A stretch of 64,000 bases of DNA from Glandiceps talaboti. Lineage: Eukaryota; Hemichordata; Enteropneusta; Spengelidae. Shown piece after piece: positions 41,265 to 52,200 of the stretch. The stretch spans positions 14,107,746-14,171,745 of the forward strand of contig NC_135555.1 in assembly GCF_964340395.1 (NCBI RefSeq). The letters are read 5' to 3'. A program made the translations under genes and the position numbers. Within the stretch, counting starts at the first letter, position 1. Every line of letters starts with the position of its first letter. The notes below the pieces were generated by a model. The model saw nothing but the letters and a program-made list of their open reading frames with translations, had not been told where the DNA came from and searched no databases.

Positions 41265-41413
41265 AGGGGAAGGGCAATTTTGAGCATTTTGACAGACATT
41301 TCAAACACAGTGGAATCAATGACATAGACACACGTTGTCATGACGTAGAACAACCAGAGTATATATTCCATATTTTTTTGTTGAACCTGGCTAGTGCATG
41401 GTGTAAGTATGTA
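41265..41413 (+). repeat. Dispersed repeat C, copy 1
   Basis: Collinear with 59345-59500. Shared words are CATTTTGACAGACATTT, GACATAGACACACGTTGT, ACGTAGAACAACCAGAGTAT and CTAGTGCATGGT. No inverted ends were recognised, so the class is unknown. Confidence 0.7.
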
Positions 41414-42896
41414 TATACATAGGCAATCTGGTATAAGTTACATACATTTCCACAACAATGTTGGTGGCAAATCTTGGTAGAGTACCTGGGGGAACTTGAG
41501 TTGAATTTACCTACTTACTGCATTGCAAAGCATTGACATACTACTAGTACATGTACTAGCATTGGAGATCGAAATGAAACAATGTGTTACTTTGGTGAAC
41601 TCAAGGACAAGGGTATTCAGAAAAACTCTTTCATCTTTTGGCTTCCCTAATTCGTTTCAATCATACACAATGTCATCAACCCTACATGAACTAATTAGCT
41701 AATGAGAAAATAACACAAAAATATCAATTCACTCCACCTGTTGATCTCAAGTTTCAAAAAAAAAAAATTAAAACGGAAGGAAACACTTAAATCGCATAAT
41801 TGGAGACTGCTAAACAGAATACAATGTAAGCTTTAAAAAGAGTCGTGCGTTAAGGATGAAATTTTATCTCATTCTAACCTATTACTTCATCAAATAATCA
41901 TATTATATATATTGCGTTTAGGGTAAGCGTACTATTAAACACGCGCCCCGACAATCCTACTTTACTAAACATATGATATAGTGCACACAATTACAAGTGG
42001 CCCTAACCTATTCTAGTTGTAGTATACAGTAGCGTCTAATGCGTCGATTGTATAAATGTAACATTTTGTTCAAAATACTGACAATGGGCACAAGTCGAGA
42101 GCAATGAAAGGGTCATCCTTTTTACCGTATACATTGGATTGTTACATTTAACTCATATGATTTAACGCATGAGTGGGACGCGTCAAGTCCCGTGACCAAA
42201 AGAAATGTGAAGCCAACCTCGGAAGTCCCTACTACACTCTATAGAATTCTCTTTTCAGTCTCGATTGCGCCCAAAGTTCAAAAAACAATCTGTTAATATT
42301 GCGTTCGGTGTCACTTCTCAAGCGTATCATGCATCACACAACACAGCTGTCGTTATCCGCCGAGTTTACGCTCTTCCTTCAAAAGCGCGTTACTCTGCTC
42401 TTTAGCATCTAAAACAGCGATATGCCGGCCACAAAGGTACAACAACGGAAGTCCAAGCACTAGTTTACCCCTCTAGTTACACTATGTAATGCAAAATAAA
42501 CTGTAAATCTGTGTTAACAAAGAGTGAAAGGAAATGTGCTATTCTAAATCGTCGTCGGTTGATGACAGCAGGACGACCATCATGATGTGTACGATCAGTT
42601 TCCTTTTTGCTAGCAGAGCGCGCCAATTGAAACTGCCTTCGGTCCACAGACCTCATTCATTATCATTATCTACGAACACCAAAAGATTGTAAGAGTGAAT
42701 ATCACACACAATAATGATGAACAGTACAATAATTTTGTTAGTTGACCTGGAAAGCAAACGCAATTTCTAAGCGGAGTGTTTTGTTTGATCACCAGCGTCT
42801 TCGCCATACAACCTCATGGTATATGGGAAGGCTATAGAACCTACAGCACGCCTCGCCAACTCTTGAAACGTTTATCTCGGCAATTAGCACATCCCT

Positions 42897-43070
42897 ACCT
42901 TATCTAACCGGTTCCTTCCGACAATACTTCGTCAATATTAACCAAATATTGTAAAGAAAAAATCTAGAAACGGCCAGCGTGGAAAAATGGCGACGCGAAA
43001 AAAAGTTTGCCGCCGGCAATTTCAAATGCTTCCGGGTATGCGTCTGTTTGGAATCTCGCGAGAAACAAGA
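42897..43070 (-). promoter_or_regulatory. CpG-rich promoter and probable KCTD first exon
   Basis: Three classic CpG-promoter elements lie within 80 bp: YY1-like AAATGGCG (42985-42992), ETS/GABP-like CTTCCGGG (43029-43036) and a perfect TCTCGCGAGA (43054-43063). TCTCGCGAGA is the element bound by BANP and linked to TATA-less promoters. On the minus strand a good donor ATAAG|GTAGGG ends an exon at 42899, which could splice to 37807. The CpG-rich zone extends from about 41.9 to 44.06 kb. A plus-strand donor (CATCAG|GTAAGC, 44056) also hints at divergent transcription. The assignment is inferred. Confidence 0.5.
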
Positions 43071-44169
43071 CTACCTAGTTGACCGTTATTTCCCATTAAA
43101 TGGCTTTATTTTGATGCGAAATTAGACTGAGTTCTCATCACAACTCCTTTAAAATTGATAGGAAGAAATCGAAAATAGTATTATACATATTTGCTCCAGA
43201 TAACACTCATCTGCATGCACCAAGTAGTATTCTTTATCGCCATCAAAAACATCGGTGTGTCAGAAAAGGTGAAACTAGAGGGACAGAAAACATATGACGA
43301 CTTAACGCCACCACATATTCAATGAACAGTGGCATACAACAGTGACTATAAACGTCACTCGAAGAGTTGCCACTTTCCGTAAACAACTTTTAATGCGAAT
43401 TAAAAACAGAAAAAAAATTCTAGGTTCAGTTATCTTTATGTTGTTACCGCAAATTTGCCAAGATGAATAAAAAAAATACACCAAGCTCCCAAGTTGTCCA
43501 AGCGCTAGTGTAGAAAGTACAGAAATCCTGACGCTTTTATACTGAAGAAGTTTTATACTTCAGGATGTATTTGATAAAATCTTCGAAGATTTATCGACAT
43601 CAGCTATTTTATCCTAGAAGAAGAAGACAGGTACGGTAAACTGCTCGATCTTTCGGAATGGATAGTTATAAGCAGGCAAAAAGTGCCAATAAAATTTAAA
43701 GTCCCCGCTGTATGCCTATTGCCTCGGAGTTTCGTCACAAACACGCCCACTGTAGACTTTTACAGGTCCGTATCTAAAATAAGTTTACATGGTGAGTACG
43801 AGCTACATATACAGTGTATATGTTTTAGTCGCAAACCCGTTGAGCTTTGCGGCACATGAAACATACGTAAACAATAGATAACGAACGTATTTATACAACG
43901 TCAAAGAGCAAAAAATCATCACACACCAACAGTTCGAGTTTCAGCGCTTGTATATATTTCACAATTCCGATCCGTGAACTTTCTGTCATAAAAAATGTTT
44001 GAATGATTGAGCAGTAAGTCGAGATGTCGACAGTGACGTGACGTGGTGCATCAGGTAAGCGCGTTAAAAATAAGTTTTTATACAGGTAATTATATGGCTA
44101 GTCTGAACTTGGAGATCATATGTTTGATGAATTGTGTACTTGCAGATGCACTTTTAATTGTCTCTAGTA

Positions 44170-44291
44170 CTGAATGAATGAATAAATGAATGAATGAATA
44201 AATGAATGAATGAATGAATGAATGAATGAATGAATGAATGAATGAATGAATGAATGAATGAATGAATGAATGAATGAATGAATGAATGAAT
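44170..44291. repeat. (GAAT)n microsatellite
   Basis: About 30 tetranucleotide units with two AATAAATG interruptions at the left end. The antisense Ile-His-Ser-Phe frame is an artefact. Confidence 0.97.
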
Positions 44292-45339
44292 CGATGGGCG
44301 TGGCGCAATATATTTTTTTAATGTATTTAGATAAAAAATAGTTGTCTCATGTCCCAGGGAGGGGTAAACGGAAAAGTAGTTGTCGATGTGGCAAGCCTGT
44401 TTTTCCCATCTAGTTTCTTGTCAAAACATGATGCGAATGACTACCAAACCAGAGTGAATATAGAGTTTAAATTATATATGGTTTTTTTAAATCTCACGCA
44501 ATGTTTTTTTTTACCAATTACACAAACAAAATACAGGCATTGACAGTGCGCACGCACATGAAATGTTACATTTTATCTCACTGTGAACAACATTGTAAAT
44601 AGTTATGTATTTGTTGTTACATTCTAAAGTGTACTGGTGTTGATTTGTGTTCACATTTACATAAAATGTAGCAGTTTATGCTTGCGCGCTATCAATATCT
44701 GTATTTTGTTTTATATAATTTTGAAACTAAATTGTGCTGCCTAATTGAAACTCTATAGTCACTCTGGTTTGGTAGTAGTTAAGTGAAAATGAGTGAAACT
44801 TTACGTTGGATCCGGATTGGTTTTATTATTCTAATACAACCCGAGGTAGACCAAATTATTACAATCGGTCATAATACATTAGCCGGTCATTCTCATATCG
44901 ACCCTTTGTTGCTTCGAGGAACTTTTAATGGAAATCGCAGTCGGTGAATTCAAAGTATCGCAATACTAGTGTTTCTCTTTGTCAGTCATTGTAACAGCAA
45001 CATGTCGTTTGTTGAATACTTTTAGCCGCCGGGTTATATGGCAAAGTCGCAATCGATGGAATTAATTAATACTAAAGACATGGAAGATACAGACGTTAAA
45101 AAAATGGCAGAAGAAAATATTTCAATAATTAACTTTTTTACTCAATTTTCTTGTGTGGTATGATTACTACTAACTAATATAAAAAGCACATTTTCTTTTT
45201 AATGATATCTGCAAACTGTAAAATTGTCAAATTTATTATTCGTACGTTTTGGAATACTAGTAAAACTCATCCTAAAAAGTTACCCGTGAGTTACTTATTC
45301 TTGTGCATCCAGATTTTTTTGCTGTAAAGCTCACAATCA

Positions 45340-45680
45340 TTCCTGCACTATAACTGTAACTGGAGCATTGTAATTATTTCTTTATCAGGCAGCCACAACT
45401 ACAGCGAAAAATATATTCACTGAAAAGTGTTAACATGCAAATAATTTGGCATTGTAAATGTTAATTAGAGGTCGATTCTATCCATAAGTAGTACTGTACA
45501 GTAACTGCCATTATTAGTTAAAATCGTGATTGCATTAGGGTGTAGATTTTTGCGCATGCACCAAACATGAATTTGATTGGATACACAGCACCATATGTGC
45601 ACAGCTACACAAATATGTTTATCCTCAGGTGATTAATTCAATATTGTGTAGGATGTTCTATATAACTATCGTAGGTTATC
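45340..45680 (+). mobile_element. Dispersed repeat, uninterrupted copy
   Basis: Collinear with the two outer parts of 21370-22015 and lacking the SINE found there. It ends near 45680, about 20 bp before the MITE at 45703. The class is unknown. Confidence 0.6.
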
Positions 45681-45702
45681 ATATATCTAAAACGAAAATG
45701 AT

Positions 45703-45966
45703 TGTCTGGCACGACCAAAATCTTACCAACGTTGCTATACCTTCTTCTTTACGCCGACAGTGAGCTACCATTATTAGTTAAATGTGATGGCAATTATATT
45801 ACTGAAGGTAAAACTAATGTGTGTGTGTTCATTGTGAAACTTTTTAGACAGTCTATAGCTCCAATTCGAGTCATGCCAGATGCTAAGATTTAGCAATGCC
45901 TCTAGTGTGAGGTCAGACGATAAAGTGTAGCAATGTTGGTAAGATTTTTGTCGAGCGAGCCAGAGG
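45703..45966. mobile_element. MITE family D, about 264 bp
   Basis: The left arm 45703-45740 (CTGGCACGACCAAAATCTTA, then CCAACGTTGCTATA) is the imperfect reverse complement of the right arm 45924-45966 (TGTAGCAATGTTGGTAAGAT, then TTTTGTCGAGCGAGCCAGAG). The interior has no coding capacity. No second copy was found in this window. Confidence 0.7.
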
Positions 45967-46184
45967 ACGCGTTGTTTCAGGTTTTGTGATTTCCGTTGTA
46001 AATTAAAGTTTCAAAAAAGAAGTTCCAGTTGCACTACAGCTTTGAATATTGGCAACTTATGAACAGAAAAATTTACAGCTGGTTGTCCGTCAGAAAATCT
46101 TAGACTAATAAATTAATTATTCACATCAGACCAATTAAAGACAATATAAAAACATCATCCCATGTACGTACTGTATCACATTTT

Positions 46185-46225
46185 GACCCCCCCCCCCCAA
46201 AAAAAAAAAAAAAAAAAAAAATCAA
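46185..46225. repeat. Poly-C / poly-A run
   Basis: A C-run followed directly by about 20 A residues. It may be the tail of an old retroelement, but no body was recognised upstream. Confidence 0.6.
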
Positions 46226-47099
46226 ACGGATTCCGGTATAGTTTTATTTTTTTTTGTACAAATAGTGTATGAATGGGGACATTCTACACATGACTTGAAC
46301 TTGAAGGACGTGCCATTGGTGTGTTATAAACGACAGAAACGTTCACATTTGCCGATGATGTCAGTATGCTAATAGAAACAAAATATGACTTCATGAGCAA
46401 TGTTAAAAAAGCCACCAACTTCATCAAAATCTTTGACAATTAACAAATTCTCTGTCAGAAAATGTATACATGTACTTCGAATCGGCTTTGAAATTCGTCA
46501 GTATTTTTTTTGGGGGGGGGGGGTATGGGGTTGGGTTCATGCGCTGTATTTTCCACCATTACCACTGATCATCAGATGCATTCAGGTCCTTATACAAAAC
46601 ACTTGTGGCCACCCATACGTCTCCACAGTCATTATGGAAGACTTATCTTGGAGCGGTCTAGAGCTATTAAAGCTGCAGAAACAATAATAGGCACATACAC
46701 TTATGAACACGAAAATCACCAAATAAGCTTAGTATAATAGCTTTCAGTACTAGTGTGTCAGGTTTCATGAAGAAAAAAACATTCTTGAGTTGAAATCAAA
46801 GAAATAAGTTCTAAAGTAACATAAAACATAAGATCACAAAATGTAAATGGGCAACAAATAATAAGAAGATGATCGTGAGATGGGACGGTCGTTGTGACCT
46901 TCATTAGCATCGGCGGAGTTATATTTCCTGCGTGCATGGACCATGTGACAAATTGCTAATACCGCTATATACTGTTCTGAGATAGAACTCAGCCTGTGTC
47001 TAATGCAAGCTCAATTGCAAAGCACAAGATTTTTTGTTTAATTAGTACTTAATACTTGTGTGTTTATATACTTATCGAATGCATCAAGTTACTACCATT

Positions 47100-47290
47100 G
47101 TGTTTTAACCGGGACCGTATTTACCTCAGGTTTGTATACGTCGTCGACACCAAGTTAACTCGTTGAGGGCGCTCCTGAACTTTCATCCGTCACACGACGT
47201 CACGATCATACTACAAGACAGTACGTTCTCTTCTCGCTTGTGTCTCGGTCCCTCTACTACAGAGAGGGTATACTTTCGCGATTTTTTAAA
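47100..47290. promoter_or_regulatory. CpG-richer patch with CRE-like site
   Basis: A local CpG-rich patch (ACGTCGTCGACACC, GAGGGCGCTCC) holds a CRE-like CGACGTCACG at 47195-47204. It lies between the KCTD promoter and the LSM14 start, about 2 kb upstream of the LSM14 ATG. It could be an upstream LSM14 promoter or exon, or an enhancer; no splice link was established. Confidence 0.3.
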
Positions 47291-49251
47291 TTCTTTATTT
47301 GAATGAATAAAAACGACCTTAAACACAACTATTCTTCTTCTTCTTGAGGTCGGGCAACATTTTTTCTACAGAAAGTAAAAGTAGATAAAAAATCAAAACA
47401 TTCGAAGTTTACGAGACTTAAATGAATTTTCTCAGGACTACGACAACCGATCAGGCTCATGATATGTTTGAATATTTTTGAACATTGGAACTCTTGTATA
47501 CTACATGGATTTCAGTTTGTAATTGTCGGAATTGCAAAAATTAGTTCTGTTCTTCCGACAGGCACTTTTTATTATGTAGCCGTCTGTGATTGATTATTTA
47601 TCTTCATTATATCATTGGAAATTCATTTAGATATTTTATTTTATACGTACTTTTGTTGTAGGTTGGACACATAAGTAGAGGTGCCTTGCACCTGTTTCTC
47701 CATTCTTTTCCCTGACTGCCATTTGTATTCTTTGTATAAATTGTATTTTATCGTCTGTCGTCTGTTACTTGGACGTGGGGTTTTCTGTCTGTAATATAAT
47801 AATATGTTTATTGCGTTTCTAGGCCATCGGCCCATATGCAACATTTTTAAAATAGTGAAAAAAATACGTTTCTGTCGTACAGATAGCAAAAGTGAGAAAA
47901 ATATACTTAATAGTATTTACTTTGAAAGTTGTCATCTCCATAGCCTTGTATATTTACATTGATTGAGCAAGATATCAGAATTACCAGTACTCATCAGCAT
48001 TTTAAACTTCTTGTAATTAGTTGGTTGTTAACAATGACTGGTAAGAGTTGGTTTCTATGGTGATCATATACTGGACAATTCTATACTGGACAAATTCTGT
48101 TTGACAATGTACGGTGACTACGGTCTCGTCTGTCCTATTGTGTAGTATCTGTTAACCTATTGCAATTTTGTTATTACTGTTCGTGTCAAGTTTTTGTCGA
48201 GTTTTTTTTTTCGGTTCTACTTTTGACTGAATGAAACTTTGTGATGAAAGCAGGGCTACACACACCTAGTGCCCCAGATATTTTCGCCACTAAAACATTT
48301 GCGAATGTTTTACACATTTCTGAGCCTGGGTGATGCACTCGCCGACAGTTTAGCCTTTACTAACGTTTTTGTTCTCCCGTAAAACAGGCGAAAATAAGTC
48401 AAAAGGGAAAGTTTCCAGGTTTATAGTATTTTGAGCCAAACTTTCTCCTAAAATAAGTTAGATTAAATTAAAAGATTAAAAGTTGCTGCACAAATACCTG
48501 GTCCAAAAAAGTGATTCCTTGGTTAGTGGCCCAAAAATATATTGTCCCTCCCCAAACGCAGAAGTGAAAAGTGTGAACCCCTCCCCCACCCCCTCCAGGC
48601 CCCTTCCCTGGTAATTTACATGCAGTCCCCTATGTTACGTACAGTCGGGCGTGAACTGCTTTCACGACCGGCAAATCCAATATCAATAAATTTTATTGTG
48701 GCACCTAAATTTTACGTGGGTAATGTGTTCACTGGCACAGAGCTGTAACCTACCACTCGGTAAGTAGGCAAACAAGAGAAAAGTATCTCAGGAAATGTGC
48801 GTGATAAAATGCTTAGTTGTAAACTTCAATAACATCATGAACTCATCCACCTGGTGACCTGCGAGTGCAGTGCGAACAATATGTGAAAGCAGAATTTGTT
48901 GCAACGAAGCCCTGCACATACCCCCTAATTACTGAATACAATCACTATGGCAGCCTATTATTGTTTTTTTTTTAAAGAATAGTTGAAAACGATTTTTTCA
49001 TACTAGATAACCAAGCATTTGTTTCATAAACAGAATAAGTCGGAATATATTATTTACTACATGTAAACAACACGATGCAGGAAGGGAATAAATCCGATCC
49101 GATAAGATCATATGTCATAATCACGAGTAGCCTAGGGAGCTATTATTGTGCACTTTTAGCCTCCATTGCTTTTTGAACTAGCCCGTTCTTGTTTTGGTCT
49201 ACCATCCGCTACCATCCTCACTAATTAGCCAACCAACGGCTCTAAGTCAGG

Positions 49252-52200
49252 ATGAGTGGGGGTACACCATATATCGGCAGCAAAATAAGCCTAGTTTCGA
49301 AGGCTGAAATACGGTATGAAGGAATTTTATATACCATTGATACAAAGGAGTCGACAGTGGCTCTGTCGAAAGGTGAGTAACGCTATGTACTACAATATAT
49401 TATCTGCAGCGCAGAACACTTGTGTATAGTGCCTTTGTTCAATTGTGCAATCTCTAACGAAAACCTTTATAACCATACGCATTCAAAATTATAATTTTTA
49501 TAAAACAGCCTGCATTTTTTCGAGGCTTTGCGAATTGGAAACGAGAGAGAACGGGAGATACAGTTTCGCGGATATGGCTGTTTACTCTCTCCTAGTACTA
49601 GTCCTAGGCCTTCTCTCCACTCCAGCTATGAAACAAACATTCGACGCAGCGTCGCAAGCTGAAAAACGACAGACCTGGTCTTTCTAACATACGGTCATAA
49701 AATGACTGTTTATTTTTTGATGAGGAAGCATATTTATGCACTTATCCATTCTCACTATTTCCGTTGACGGTTATGGCGTAATACTAATAAGACCAACTTA
49801 CTCGATTGAACATTGGCATATGATAATATAATTTCCTGTACTAAATAACAAGAAGAACTAAAGCGGTAAAATTGATGGGGTTGGATTTCGGCAATATTCC
49901 AATTGTACATATTTCAAATAGAAAGTGAAATCTTTCAGGAACGTGTATTTCTTAGTAAGAGTTTAAAAATCAAGTGCAACTGCCACTCTACAGACTACAC
50001 TTGTCCGTGTTACTAGTAGTACTACTATTTGCTTGTAAGTTGTGGAGTTGCGTGTTTTCCAGGTTAGCTCTCTGCAAGACACTTGATAACTATGTAGAGG
50101 AAATTGTAAATTTATTTCACATGCCTAGCTGGGAGCTCCCTCTCAGAGCTCATGCAGTTGTACACTTGGAGAAACTTTTTTTTTTACATTTGCTGCATGA
50201 ATTAAATGATGTCTTGTTTAGTCATATAAACTTTTCTCATTTCAATGCCGAGTCATCCAGGTATTCCCAATGATGAAATTATCACACATCTTTGCGTAAG
50301 GTATTATTTTGTTTATCCACCATGTAGGTCTAACAATTGCATGACTTGCAACTGCATACACACATAGGAAAGTCCAGATGTTTAACTGGAAGGAAACACT
50401 ACAATTCCTTTAAAGTAAATGCAAATAGACAAGATCACACTGAAAACGTGAGCGAGATGTCAGCTTACTACCCATTTCAAAATGCTGCATGCGTTGCTAC
50501 TTTTGCTGATTTTGACGGGCTTGGGGTACCTCTGAACAATTCCTAGGTCTTGAAATCCCTGTAATTAATGTTGGAATAAGAAAATGTTCGATTTTTTGGC
50601 GGGTATGGCATAATTTAACAGAAAAATTCACCCAACTTTGCAATTCAGAATTGAATCACTTCCGTCTATTTGCATTTACGTTAAAGGAATTGTAGCGTTT
50701 GCTTCCAGTTAAACATCAGAACAAAAAAAGCACTATAACAGTCAGAAAAACCCTTCAAAATCATAGCAAACACTACAGTTATTGCAGCTAAATTGTAATA
50801 TACTGTTGACCTTATCCACATGATGCTAAAAGTCTGTTGACTGCAAATGTTGCACTCACTGGTCATCAAAACAGTCTGACCTTGAATCATCTGTTTGGAA
50901 GTTTAATATACTTCATTTTGACCTTGCAGGTCTAATTTCAAAACCTCTGCCATTTCTTGAATGTGTATATCGCTCACTGTATTATATCATTGTGTGAAAA
51001 GTTTCTTATACAGAGGTGACACATTGCGTGGAATATATGCATAATCATGTCCAATTTCTCTGGTGCTTGTCAACTTCATCAGCCATATCCGTTGTAAAAA
51101 AGTCTAGTGTTTGTACAATAGCAGAGAAACTGATGCATAGATATATTGCCTATATCAAATGTGATCATCCTGATGGTATAGCAAAGGCTATTTATTGGCA
51201 GTGTTTTTGCTATGGGTGATAAGTAGGTAAAATCTACCAAGGGTCCTATGTGATGTCATTTTTATATACTAGGGTTCCCAAATAAATTTATGATAGATTC
51301 CATGGAAAACACTACCATTTTATTCCAATCCCCCTTTCTATTACCAGGTTTACCAACTTTTATAGAAACACTGGGTGAACATACAATTGTATATACTTTT
51401 AATTTTTATTTTGTATCACAGTGCGTTCCTTTGGAACAGAAGATAGACCGACAGATCGGCCTATGGCACCCAGAGAGGAAGTGTATGAGTACATAATATT
51501 TCGTGGTCGTGACATAAAAGATCTCCATGTGTGCGAAGCACCAAAACAAACTCCTCCACAGCCACCGCAGGACCCTGCAATCATACAGGTAATTCATCAT
51601 GAATTTGTTTTTTTGAATGATTTGGAAACTACAAAGCCGATGTAGAACTTGGGTTGATTGTGACCTTGATGAGAGTTCTCTCCACACAGCGTGCAAACTT
51701 GGTAATTCAAATTTAGTAGATTTCATGGGTACCATGCATAGAAGCTGATTGGTTGAAAAAGTTGCATGATACCTATATTGTGGTGCCAAATTGCCCAGAT
51801 TTTACCTTGTTTGTTGTATATACGGAAATGTAACCTTGGATGTCAACACCTGCTAATTTCATTCCAATTTTTCTAGGAGTTAATGGTTGCAGAGTGGCCA
51901 AAAATACTCGATTTGAATATAGTTCGCAGGCACTGGCGAGAAATGTTTGCCAGGTTGAACACTCAGCCTGCTGCAAAAGCTAGAAACTCTGGAGAGACAT
52001 TTTATGATTTCACATCACCCACAATTACTTGCGATTTCAGAGAACCATCAAGTTGATCTTGTGCCTTTATGGGGTATTGCATCATGGGAGTCAGAAATAA
52101 TGTATTCAAATTGAACACTGAATATTCATGAGTCTGGGGTGCCTGTACCCTTCAGTGTAAAACAGCTCTCGAGCCATGAAATCATTTATCTGACCAGCAT

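Noticed and set aside
46400-46737. Possible exon with RLILERSRAIKAAETIIG-like peptide
   Set aside because: Overlapping short frames next to a poly-G run, no recognisable family and no matching splice partner.
49974-50273. 99-codon hydrophobic frame in LSM14 intron 1
   Set aside because: No ATG at its listed start, no known motif, and it abuts a foldback element.
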